This document shows, piece by piece, positions 1-6,220 of a DNA stretch of 6,837 nt (positions within the stretch are counted from its first letter, which is position 1; every line of letters starts with the position of its first letter). The DNA comes from an uncultured Erythrobacter sp. Lineage in GTDB: Bacteria > Pseudomonadota > Alphaproteobacteria > Sphingomonadales > Sphingomonadaceae. Location: the NCBI GenBank assembly GCA_947258465.1, contig CAMYIQ010000230.1:1-6837 (forward strand), written 5' to 3'. Position numbers and translations under genes: made by a program. The notes beneath the pieces are model-generated. The model had not been told where the DNA came from. It ran no database searches and saw only the letters and a program-made list of their open reading frames with translations.

Positions 1-151
1 CGCCTCACTGATCTGGAAGCCCACGGATTATACCGCTTTCATGGTCAATTATGGGCGGCTGCAGTATACCGATGCGGCTGTGCCGACCGCCGATGGCGAC
101 ACCTCTTACGGCGTGGACGCCGTGGGTCTGCGCGCGCAGGTCGATTTCTGA
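1..151 (+). CDS. Phosphate-selective porin (OprO/OprP-like), C-terminal end only
   Basis: Partial gene whose 5' part lies outside the window; the reading frame begins at base 2 and ends at the TGA at 149-151, giving 49 residues. The visible end has alternating polar and hydrophobic residues (DYTAFMVNYGRLQY), a short acidic turn, and finishes with GVDAVGLRAQVDF. A terminal Phe after a beta-strand is the usual outer-membrane insertion signal, and an ending of the type GLRAQxDF is familiar from the OprP/OprO porin family. Such porins form trimeric channels that pass phosphate or pyrophosphate through the outer membrane. Its position directly upstream of pstS in the same orientation fits that role. 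Substrate specificity cannot be judged from this fragment, because the arginine ladder and binding loops are missing; another barrel protein with the same type of ending is possible. Confidence 0.72.
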   Translation, partial: ASLIWKPTDYTAFMVNYGRLQYTDAAVPTADGDTSYGVDAVGLRAQVDF

Positions 152-164
152 CCTGCGAAAAGGC

Positions 165-193
165 CAGTCAAACGATTGTCGCAACCCTGTAAC
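165..193 (+). promoter_or_regulatory. Candidate Pho box upstream of pstS (PhoB-binding site)
   Basis: Three 7-base half-sites lie at an exact 11-base period: CAGTCAA (165-171), TTGTCGC (176-182) and CTGTAAC (187-193), with 4-base spacers ACGA and AACC. The known Pho box is a direct repeat of CTGTCAT with a 4-base spacer. The three units match it at 5, 4 and 5 of 7 positions, 14 of 21 in all. The site lies 46 bases before the pstS start, in the only gap between porin and pstS, where a PhoB-activated promoter is expected. No convincing -10 element lies at the usual distance; TATCAA at 219-224 is a weak and rather distant candidate. The site is inferred from pattern and context. Confidence 0.6.
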
Positions 194-227
194 ATTGAGG
201 CGCTTTGGCGCCGCTAGCTATCAACCC

Positions 228-233
228 AAGGGG
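228..233 (+). promoter_or_regulatory. Ribosome binding site of pstS
   Basis: AAGGGG lies 6 bases before the ATG at 240. It supports that start over the in-frame ATG at 51, which lies inside the porin gene and would put a long non-secretory peptide in front of the signal sequence. Confidence 0.7.
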
Positions 234-239
234 CTACCC

Positions 240-1286
240 ATGACCAAGACCAAATCCATCATATTCGCCGCGGTTTCCGCCGCCGCTCTCGCCGCTTGCG
301 GTGGCAGCGGTAGTGACTCCGCTTCGCGCGATTCGATCCGCGCGGTCGGTTCCTCGACCGTCTTCCCCTTCGCCAAAGCGGTTTCGGAAGCCTTCGTGCG
401 CTCCAACCCCGAATTCCGCTCGCCGATCATCGAATCGACCGGCACGGGCGGCGGCATGAAGCTGTTCTGTTCCGGTGTCGGCGCCGATACGCCCGACATG
501 ACCAATGCCTCGCGCCGCATGAAAGCCAGCGAATTCGCCGACTGCCAGACCAATGGCGTGACCGATGTTATCGAACTGCAAGTCGGCCTCGATGGTATCG
601 CCTTCGCATCGGCCCAGGGCGGGATCACCATGGACCTGACCCCGCAGCAGGTCTACGAAGCGCTGGCCGCATCGCCCTATGGCGGCGAGCAGACCGCCAA
701 GACCTGGTCCGACGTCGATCCTTCGCTGCCCAATCAGCCGATTCTGGTCTACGGCCCGCCCTCGACCTCGGGCACGCGCGATGCGCTCAAGGAACTGGTT
801 CTCGAAGCAGGCTGCAAAACCAATGCGGACATGAAGGCGCTGAAAGAGACCGACGAGGACCGCTACGACCAGTTGTGCACCGAAGTCCGGTCGGACGGGG
901 CCTATGTCGACCAGGGTGAGCAGGACAATCTCATCGTCCAGAAGATCGAAGGCAACCCCAACGCCGTGGGCGTCTTCGGCTACAGCTATCTCGAAGAAAA
1001 CGCCGACAAGGTTCAGGGCCTCAACATGAATGGTGTCGCCCCGACTTACGAGAACATTTCGAGCTTCGAATATCCCGGCGCTCGCCCGCTCTACGTCTAT
1101 GTGAAGAAGGCCCATCTCGACGCAATCCCCGGGCTCAAGGAATATCTCGCCCAGTGGACCAAGATGTGGGCAAAGGACGGCGATCTGGCAAAGATCGGTC
1201 TTGTGGCTTCGCCCGATGACGTTATGGCGGCCAACCAGAAGGCAGCCACCGAGTTCACGACGCTCGACGGCGCCCAGCTCAAGTAA
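240..1286 (+). CDS. pstS: Phosphate ABC transporter substrate-binding lipoprotein PstS
   Basis: Binds inorganic phosphate in the periplasm and delivers it to the PstC-PstA channel. The product is 348 residues. Residues 1-20 form a lipoprotein signal peptide: positive T-K-T-K start, hydrophobic stretch, and lipobox LAAC with the acylated Cys at position 20. A Gly/Ser-rich linker follows (21-30). Expected phosphate-binding segments are present: GSSTVFP (37-43), STGTGGG (66-72), DMTNASR (86-92) and STSGTRDALKE (175-185). These correspond to the Ser/Thr, Asp and Arg-containing loops of the family. The ATG at 240 is chosen for its ribosome site and signal peptide; an upstream in-frame ATG at 51 overlaps the porin. 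pstC follows after 15 bases, with two further in-frame stops after the TAA. The gene is first in the operon and sits behind a candidate Pho box, so PhoB control under phosphate limitation is likely. The lipid anchor is unlike the soluble PstS of E. coli. Family assignment is secure. Confidence 0.95.
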   Translation: MTKTKSIIFAAVSAAALAACGGSGSDSASRDSIRAVGSSTVFPFAKAVSEAFVRSNPEFRSPIIESTGTGGGMKLFCSGVGADTPDMTNASRRMKASEFADCQTNGVTDVIELQVGLDGIAFASAQGGITMDLTPQQVYEALAASPYGGEQTAKTWSDVDPSLPNQPILVYGPPSTSGTRDALKELVLEAGCKTNADMKALKETDEDRYDQLCTEVRSDGAYVDQGEQDNLIVQKIEGNPNAVGVFGYSYLEENADKVQGLNMNGVAPTYENISSFEYPGARPLYVYVKKAHLDAIPGLKEYLAQWTKMWAKDGDLAKIGLVASPDDVMAANQKAATEFTTLDGAQLK

Positions 1287-1301
1287 GGTTGAATGTAACG
1301 C

Positions 1302-2687
1302 ATGTCGCCAGCCATCTTGCTCCTCCTGGCCCTCGGGCTCGGGCTCGCCGGATGGTTGGCGGCTCGTGCCCGTGCATGGACCTTTCGGCGTGAAAGCGCC
1401 AATGGCAGGCTTGCCAGCCTGCCTACCTACCACGCGTGGTATGTCGCGCTGTGGATCGTCCTCCCGGTACTGGCATTCGTAGCGCTCTGGGGTGCAATAG
1501 CTCCGGGCCTCGTCAGCCAGTCGGTCTTGGCCGATCCCGCGGCGGCCGACCTTCCCGTATTCGGATTCGAACGCCAGACGATCCTCAACGAGGCGCGGGC
1601 CGTCGCAACGGGGGCGGCGCCTGCCGTGTTCAACCCCCAGGCTGCCGCGCTTGTCGAACCCTATCGGGATGCCCTGTCGCATTACAACCTGATCGGGATC
1701 GCGGTGACGGTACTGATCGCGTTTCTCGGCGGTGCCTATGCCTTCCTGCGCCTGCGCCCGGATTTCGCAGCCCGCACCAAGGTCGAGCGGATCGTCATGT
1801 CGATCTTGCTGGGCGCTTCGCTGGTAGCGATCCTGACCACTATCGGCATTCTCGCCAGCCTTATTTTCGAAACCGTCCGGTTCTTCGGCATGGTCTCGCC
1901 GATCGATTTCCTCTTCGGGACGCATTGGGGCCCCGACCCCATGGCCAATCCGGACAATCCCGATCCATCCCGCTATGGCGCGGTGCCGCTGTTCTGGGGG
2001 ACGCTGTTCATCGGTGCGATCATCGCCATGATCGTCGCCATCCCTCTTGGGCTCATGAGCGCGATCTACCTCACGCAATATGCCAACCCCCGGCTGCGCA
2101 AATGGATTAAGCCGGCGCTCGAGATTCTCGCGGGCGTGCCGACGGTCGTGTACGGATATTTCGCCGCTCTGACGATCGCACCGGCCATTCGCGATATCGC
2201 CCTGAAGCTCGGCGTGACGAACCCTTCGACCGAGAGCGCGCTCGCCGCCGGTCTGGTCATGGGCGTGATGATCATTCCCTTCGTATCCTCGATGGCCGAC
2301 GACAGCATCACGGCCGTTCCGCAGGCGATGCGCGACGGCAGCCTGGCCATGGGGGCGACGACCAGCGAGACGATCCGACGCGTTCTGGTTCCCGCTGCCC
2401 TGCCCGGAATCGTGGCCGGGATCATGCTGGCCATCAGCCGCGCGATCGGGGAAACCATGATCGTGGTGATGGCGGCATCGACGGCGGCCAACCTGTCGGC
2501 CAACCCGCTCGACAGAATGACGACCGTGACGGTCCAGATCGTCAAGATGCTGACCGGCGAAGGGAGCTTCGACCATCCCGCCACGCTCAGCGCCTTTGCC
2601 CTGGGCTTCGTCCTGTTCCTCGTCACCCTCGGCCTCAACTTCATCGCGCTCAGCGTGGTCAAAAGGTATCGCGAAGCATATGACTGA
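1302..2687 (+). CDS. pstC: Phosphate ABC transporter permease PstC, long form with extra N-terminal domain
   Basis: Inner-membrane permease that pairs with PstA to form the phosphate channel. The product has 461 residues, against about 320 in E. coli. Hydrophobic segments are visible near 3-21, 47-70, 129-149, 165-190, 231-258, 275-297, 313-329, 365-390 and 430-452. The conserved permease core starts near residue 163. It contains the cytoplasmic EAA-type loop at 342-370 (DGSLAMGATTSE... to ALPGI), where PstB docks, and the segment SRAIGETM (379-386). The first 160 residues are the extra region: up to three membrane segments and a loop of about 58 residues (71-128) predicted to be periplasmic. 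This matches the kind of N-terminal domain known as DUF3708 in proteobacterial PstC. The ribosome site is weak (AAGG at 1285-1288, 13 bases from ATG), so translation may depend partly on pstS. Its 3' end overlaps pstA by 8 bases. Confidence 0.94.
   Translation: MSPAILLLLALGLGLAGWLAARARAWTFRRESANGRLASLPTYHAWYVALWIVLPVLAFVALWGAIAPGLVSQSVLADPAAADLPVFGFERQTILNEARAVATGAAPAVFNPQAAALVEPYRDALSHYNLIGIAVTVLIAFLGGAYAFLRLRPDFAARTKVERIVMSILLGASLVAILTTIGILASLIFETVRFFGMVSPIDFLFGTHWGPDPMANPDNPDPSRYGAVPLFWGTLFIGAIIAMIVAIPLGLMSAIYLTQYANPRLRKWIKPALEILAGVPTVVYGYFAALTIAPAIRDIALKLGVTNPSTESALAAGLVMGVMIIPFVSSMADDSITAVPQAMRDGSLAMGATTSETIRRVLVPAALPGIVAGIMLAISRAIGETMIVVMAASTAANLSANPLDRMTTVTVQIVKMLTGEGSFDHPATLSAFALGFVLFLVTLGLNFIALSVVKRYREAYD
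1403..1423 (+). other. Two mutually exclusive hairpins early in pstC
   Basis: GGCAGGC (1404-1410) and GCCTGCC (1417-1423) form a perfect 7-base-pair stem with a 6-base loop. A competing stem pairs TGGCA (1403-1407) with TGCCA (1412-1416) over a 4-base loop. The element lies about 100 bases into pstC, so it is coding sequence, and there is no T-run after it. It could slow ribosomes or help RNA decay upstream, but it may be a chance product of GC-rich codons. Confidence 0.25.
1428..1441. repeat. 14-base perfect palindrome inside pstC
   Basis: TACCACGCGTGGTA reads the same on both strands. It encodes residues 43-46 of PstC and part of 47 (Y-H-A-W-Y). A perfect 14-base palindrome is expected roughly once per 16 kb by chance, so a single one here is not strong evidence of function. 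Confidence 0.3.
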
Positions 2688-3930
2688 GCGTGTCGCCCCC
2701 ACTCGCACGCCCGCCTTCGAGGCGCGTCTCAAGAAACGCTACGCTGCCGAACGCCGGTTCAAGGCGCTTGGCCTGTCGGCGATCCTGTTCTCGATCGCGG
2801 TGCTCATACTCCTGCTCGCGACAATGACCTTCAACGGGATTGGCGGGTTCCAGCGCGTGGAACTGCAGGTCCCTGTCGATTTCGCCGAATCCGGTATCGC
2901 GGCCGATCCCACAGCCATGGCACAGCCGGGTGCCCTCGCCTCGCTCGAGGCACAGGGCCTGCGCGACGTGGTCCAGTATTTCGCGGAAGAACATCTGGGC
3001 GAAGATGGTGCCGAAGAGCTCGGCCCCCAAGCCTGGCGCGACGTTGCCGCGGCGATCATCGCCGATCCGGCAATTCTGCGCGAAGAGATCACGTTCTCCC
3101 TTCCCGCATCGGCCGATCTTGCTTCGGGTTATGAAGGTGAAGGCTCGCAGGACATGCAGGCGCTCGCGGCGCAACTGGCGCAAGAGGGGCAGATCGAGAA
3201 GAACTTCGATGTCGGCTTCCTGACCCGCTCTGATGCGACAAACCCGCAGCAGGTCGGTATCTGGGGCGCGCTCAAGGGCTCCATGCTGACGATGGTCGTC
3301 ACGCTCCTGCTCGCCTTTCCGATCGGCGTTCTCGCGGCGCTCTATCTCGAAGAATATGCGCCCAAGAACCGGTGGACCGACTTCATCGAGCTGTCGATCA
3401 ACAATCTGGCCGCCGTTCCCTCGATCATTTTCGGTCTGCTGGGTCTCGCCATATTCCTGACGCTGTTTCCCAATCTGCGCTCGGCGCCGGTGATCGGCGG
3501 TATGACCCTTGCCCTCATGACCATGCCGGTCATTGTGATTTCGGGCCGCAACGCCATCAAGGCGGTTCCGCCAAGCATTCGCGATGGGGCGCTGGCAGTG
3601 GGCGCCTCGCCCGTCCAGGTCGTGTTCCACCACGTCCTGCCGCTCGCCTTGCCGGGCATTCTCACGGGCACGATTATCGGCATGGCACGCGCGCTCGGCG
3701 AAACCGCGCCGCTGCTGATGATCGGCATGCGCGCCTTCGTCGCCACCCCGCCCGATGGCTTTACCTCGCCCGCGACCGTCCTGCCGATGCAGATCTTTCT
3801 GTGGTCGGACGAAATCGACCGCGGTTTCGTGGAACGCACCAGCGCGGCGATCATCGTGCTATTGCTGTTCCTGCTCGTGATGAACGGGCTCGCCATTTAC
3901 CTGCGTAACAAATTCGAGAAAACCTGGTGA
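2680..3930 (+). CDS. pstA: Phosphate ABC transporter permease PstA, long form with large periplasmic domain
   Basis: Second inner-membrane subunit of the phosphate channel. The product has 416 residues, against about 296 in E. coli. A basic cytoplasmic start (RLKKRY, RR at 16-26) precedes a membrane segment at 29-51. Residues 52-197 form a soluble, acidic insert predicted to be periplasmic, matching the kind of N-terminal domain called DUF3333 in PstA. The permease core follows, with membrane segments near 198-222, 243-263, 270-288, 322-347 and 385-407. The EAA-type loop is at 301-329 (DGALAVGASPVQ... to ALPGILTG), followed by ARALGETAP (336-344). The ATG at 2680 overlaps the pstC stop by 8 bases, which suggests translational coupling. 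An in-frame ATG at 2596 is rejected because the added residues are only a frame shadow of PstC. The nearest purine tract, AAAAGG at 2661-2666, is 13 bases away, consistent with reliance on coupling. Confidence 0.94.
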   Translation: MTERVAPTRTPAFEARLKKRYAAERRFKALGLSAILFSIAVLILLLATMTFNGIGGFQRVELQVPVDFAESGIAADPTAMAQPGALASLEAQGLRDVVQYFAEEHLGEDGAEELGPQAWRDVAAAIIADPAILREEITFSLPASADLASGYEGEGSQDMQALAAQLAQEGQIEKNFDVGFLTRSDATNPQQVGIWGALKGSMLTMVVTLLLAFPIGVLAALYLEEYAPKNRWTDFIELSINNLAAVPSIIFGLLGLAIFLTLFPNLRSAPVIGGMTLALMTMPVIVISGRNAIKAVPPSIRDGALAVGASPVQVVFHHVLPLALPGILTGTIIGMARALGETAPLLMIGMRAFVATPPDGFTSPATVLPMQIFLWSDEIDRGFVERTSAAIIVLLLFLLVMNGLAIYLRNKFEKTW

Positions 3931-4715
3931 CCGTAGTCCACGACAACCTCGAGCCCACCGAAGCCAAGATGAGCGCCACGGATGTGTCGGTTTTCTATGG
4001 CGACAAGAAGGCGATCGATTCGGTTTCGATCGACATTCCAACCGAATATGTGACCGCCTTTATCGGCCCGTCCGGTTGCGGCAAATCCACCTTCCTGCGC
4101 ACTCTCAACCGCATGAACGACACCATTCCCACGGCCCGGGTCGAAGGGAAGATCGAACTCGACGGCCAGGATATCTACCGCTCGGGCATGGATGTCGTGC
4201 AGCTTCGCGCCCGGGTCGGCATGGTGTTCCAGAAACCCAACCCGTTCCCCAAGTCGATTTACGAGAACATTGCCTACGGCCCCAAGATCCACGGTCTGGC
4301 CGAAGGCAAGGACGAACTCGATGCCATCGTCGAGAAATCGCTCAAGCGCGCCGGGTTGTGGGAAGAAGTAAAGGACCGCCTCCAGGATAGCGGCACCGCG
4401 CTGTCCGGCGGCCAGCAGCAGCGATTGTGTATCGCCCGCGCCATTGCGGTCGATCCCGAAGTCATCCTGATGGACGAGCCGTGTTCGGCGCTCGATCCGA
4501 TAGCCACCGCGAAGATCGAAGAACTTATCGCGGAACTCAACGGCCGTTACGCTATCGTAATCGTGACCCACTCGATGCAGCAGGCCGCCCGCGTCAGTCA
4601 GCGCACCGCCTTCTTTCACCTCGGAAAAATGGTGGAATACGGCCGCACATCTGACATATTCACCAATCCGCACGAAAAGCGCACCCAGGATTACATCACG
4701 GGTCGCTACGGATAA
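3927..4715 (+). CDS. pstB: Phosphate ABC transporter ATP-binding protein PstB
   Basis: Cytoplasmic ATPase that drives phosphate import through PstC-PstA. The product has 262 residues, the usual length. All ABC motifs are intact: Walker A GPSGCGKST (47-55), Q-loop Gln102 in MVFQKPNPFP, signature LSGGQQQR (159-166), Walker B VILMDEP (179-185), D-loop SALD (187-190) and the switch His215 in VTHS. The PstB-typical phrase NRMND (61-65) is also present. The start is a GTG at 3927 that overlaps the pstA stop in a GTGA tetranucleotide, a common sign of coupled translation; GAGAAA just upstream may serve as ribosome site. An ATG at 3969 (residue 15) is a possible alternative start and would leave every motif intact. 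phoU follows after 4 bases. The identity is very secure. Confidence 0.97.
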   Translation: MTVVHDNLEPTEAKMSATDVSVFYGDKKAIDSVSIDIPTEYVTAFIGPSGCGKSTFLRTLNRMNDTIPTARVEGKIELDGQDIYRSGMDVVQLRARVGMVFQKPNPFPKSIYENIAYGPKIHGLAEGKDELDAIVEKSLKRAGLWEEVKDRLQDSGTALSGGQQQRLCIARAIAVDPEVILMDEPCSALDPIATAKIEELIAELNGRYAIVIVTHSMQQAARVSQRTAFFHLGKMVEYGRTSDIFTNPHEKRTQDYITGRYG

Positions 4716-4719
4716 GGCC

Positions 4720-5400
4720 ATGAATTCAATGCAAGAACACACAGTAAAGGCCTTCGATGAAGACATCACCCGCCTGCGCGGCCTGATCGCCGAAATGGGC
4801 GGATTGGCCGAAGCCGCGGTCGCCCAATCGCTCGAAGCGCTCGTCAAAGGCGACGACGAGCTGGCGGACAAGGTCGTCAAGGGCGACAAGAAGATCGACG
4901 CGCTCGAAAGCGAGGTCGACAAGCTTGCCGTGCGGATCATCGCGCTGCGTGCCCCCATGGCCGACGATCTTCGCGAAGTGATCGCCGCCCTCAAAATTGC
5001 CGGCGTGGTGGAACGCATCGGCGACTATTCGAAGAACATCGCCAAGGCGAGCAAGCAGATCGGCGGCAATCGCAAGCAGTTCGAACCGCTCACCTTGCTT
5101 CCCGCGATGGCCGAAGTCGCTGCCGAAATGGTCCACGATGTGCTGACCGCTTACGCTGCCCGCGATGCCGAACTGGCGCGCGAGGTAATCGCGGCAGATG
5201 AGAAGGTCGATGCCTTCTACAATTCGATTTTCCGCAACCTTGTCAGCCACATGGTCGAAAATCCTTCCACCATTTCGAGCGCTGCGCAGATGCTCTTTAT
5301 CGCACGCAATCTCGAGCGTGTCGGCGATCATGCCACGAATGTTGCCGAAATGGTTCACTTCGCGGCAACGGGCAATTATCCGCCCGACGATGACGGTTGA
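4720..5400 (+). CDS. phoU: Phosphate signalling protein PhoU
   Basis: Cytoplasmic negative regulator that links the Pst transporter to PhoR and keeps the Pho regulon off when phosphate is plentiful. The product has 226 residues, all predicted helical, in two similar halves of three helices each. Each half carries the family's metal-binding signature: ERIGDYSKNIA (98-108) and ERVGDHATNVAE (199-210), with the acidic pairs E98/D102 and E199/D203. The N-terminal TVKAFDEDITRLRGLI is typical of the alphaproteobacterial form. The start is uncertain. The ATG at 4720 is only 2 bases from AAGG (4714-4717), while the ATG at 4729 (residue 4) is 11 bases from it and would give 223 residues. The 4-base gap after pstB places phoU in the same transcript. 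Its stop codon overlaps a candidate Pho box for phoB. Confidence 0.95.
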   Translation: MNSMQEHTVKAFDEDITRLRGLIAEMGGLAEAAVAQSLEALVKGDDELADKVVKGDKKIDALESEVDKLAVRIIALRAPMADDLREVIAALKIAGVVERIGDYSKNIAKASKQIGGNRKQFEPLTLLPAMAEVAAEMVHDVLTAYAARDAELAREVIAADEKVDAFYNSIFRNLVSHMVENPSTISSAAQMLFIARNLERVGDHATNVAEMVHFAATGNYPPDDDG

Positions 5401-5425
5401 CACAAAACTGTAGCGCGGGGGTCAT
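5397..5425 (+). promoter_or_regulatory. Candidate Pho box upstream of phoB, overlapping the phoU stop
   Basis: Three 7-base units at an exact 11-base period: TTGACAC (5397-5403), CTGTAGC (5408-5414) and GGGTCAT (5419-5425). They match CTGTCAT at 4, 4 and 5 of 7 positions, 13 of 21 in all. The geometry is the same as in the site before pstS. The first unit also contains a perfect TTGACA, which could act as a -35 element, and CATAAA (5423-5428) resembles a -10 with rather long spacing (20 bases). If this promoter is real, transcription would start near 5435, giving phoB an autoregulated transcript in addition to read-through from phoU. Confidence 0.45.
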
Positions 5426-5456
5426 AAAGCTTTGCCGACCGAGACTGAGAATTCCC

Positions 5457-5463
5457 GGAAAGG
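5457..5463 (+). promoter_or_regulatory. Ribosome binding site deciding the phoB start
   Basis: GGAAAGG lies 7 bases before the TTG at 5471, ideal spacing. The competing TTG at 5432 has only a GGGGG run 10 bases upstream and sits next to the putative -10 element. Confidence 0.55.
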
Positions 5464-5470
5464 CAAAGAT

Positions 5471-6157
5471 TTGCACGCGGCCAAACTGCTTCTGGTAGAG
5501 GACGATCCAGCCCTCTCCGAACTACTCGAATATCGTTTCTCCAACGAAGGCTATCAGGTTCGCACGACCTCGGATGGCGACGAAGCCTTGTTGCTGGCTT
5601 GCGAAGACGTGCCCGACCTCGTCATCCTCGACTGGATGATCGAAGGCACGAGCGGCATCGAAGTGTGCCGCCGACTGCGCCGCGACAAGGATACCGCACA
5701 CGTTCCGATCATCATGCTGACCGCCCGCGAGGCGGAAGACGACCGGGTGCGCGGCCTCGATACGGGGGCGGACGACTATCTGACCAAACCCTTCAGCCCT
5801 CGCGAACTGCTTGCCCGCGTGGCGGCAGTCATGCGTCGTATCCGTCCTGCACTGGCCGGGGAAAGCGTCGAGGTCGGCGACATCACGCTCGACCCGGTGG
5901 CGCATAAGGTGACCCGGCGCGGCCGCGCCCTCCAGCTCGGCCCGACCGAGTACCGCTTGCTGAAGTTCTTCATGGAAAGCCCGGGGCGCGTGTTCAGCCG
6001 CGGGCAGCTCCTCGACGGGGTCTGGGGTACCGAAAGCGAGATCGAACTCCGCACGGTCGACGTCCATATTCGCCGCCTGCGCAAGGCGATCGAGATCGAG
6101 GGCGCCAAGGACCCGGTACGCACCGTGCGCAGTGCCGGCTATTCGCTCGAAGCCTGA
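5471..6157 (+). CDS. phoB: Phosphate regulon response regulator PhoB
   Basis: OmpR/PhoB-family transcription factor that, once phosphorylated by PhoR, binds Pho boxes and activates phosphate-starvation genes. From the TTG at 5471 the product has 228 residues. The receiver domain (about 4-120) has the acidic pocket E10-D11, phospho-acceptor D54 in LDWM, T84, Y103 and K106 in YLTKP. All are exactly one position above E. coli PhoB (D53, T83, K105), which favours this start. The winged-helix domain (about 135-228) has PTEYRLLKFF, the RTVDVHIRRLRKAI recognition helix and the TVRSAGYSL wing. A longer form from the TTG at 5432 would add 13 poorly conserved residues (PTETENSRKGKD). No ATG is available at either position. 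phoU lies 70 bases upstream with a candidate Pho box between them. No phoR follows, unlike the phoB-phoR pair of enterobacteria. Confidence 0.94.
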   Translation: MHAAKLLLVEDDPALSELLEYRFSNEGYQVRTTSDGDEALLLACEDVPDLVILDWMIEGTSGIEVCRRLRRDKDTAHVPIIMLTAREAEDDRVRGLDTGADDYLTKPFSPRELLARVAAVMRRIRPALAGESVEVGDITLDPVAHKVTRRGRALQLGPTEYRLLKFFMESPGRVFSRGQLLDGVWGTESEIELRTVDVHIRRLRKAIEIEGAKDPVRTVRSAGYSLEA

Positions 6158-6208
6158 TCCGGCCGTTCAGCCAGGAAACAGACGCGGCCCGCTATCGTTC
6201 TTCCTCTT

Positions 6209-6213
6209 GGGAG
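6209..6213 (+). promoter_or_regulatory. Ribosome binding site deciding the start of the last gene
   Basis: GGGAG lies 7 bases before the ATG at 6221 but only 1 base before the in-frame ATG at 6215, so 6221 is the likelier start. Confidence 0.5.
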
Positions 6214-6220
6214 AATGCCG

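Noticed and set aside
199..212. Small hairpin GGCGC-TTTG-GCGCC between the porin and pstS, considered as a terminator
   Set aside because: The stem is only 5 base pairs and no T-run follows, so it is not a convincing terminator.
51..239. N-terminal extension of pstS from the ATG at 51
   Set aside because: It overlaps the porin end in another frame and would bury the lipoprotein signal peptide; the ATG at 240 has its own ribosome site.
2596..2679. N-terminal extension of pstA from the ATG at 2596
   Set aside because: The 28 added residues are Ser-rich frame shadow of the PstC C-terminus; the ATG at 2680 gives the expected overlap.
234..2732. An open frame of 832 codons on the minus strand opposite pstS and pstC
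   Set aside because: It is antisense to two certain genes. The product is rich in Arg, His, Asp and Gly without any recognisable fold, as expected for the complement of GC-rich codons. Its length reflects high GC, not selection.
2659..3633. An open frame of 324 codons on the minus strand opposite pstA
   Set aside because: Same kind of antisense shadow with low-complexity charged residues and no start context.
3897..5018. An open frame of 373 codons on the minus strand opposite pstB and phoU
   Set aside because: Fully antisense to two genes with intact motifs, Ser/Arg-biased at one end, and no recognisable domain.
6158..6208. Possible terminator after phoB (GGCCG at 6161-6165 with CGGCC at 6185-6189)
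   Set aside because: Five base pairs with a 19-base loop and only a loose pyrimidine tract after it; too weak to call.
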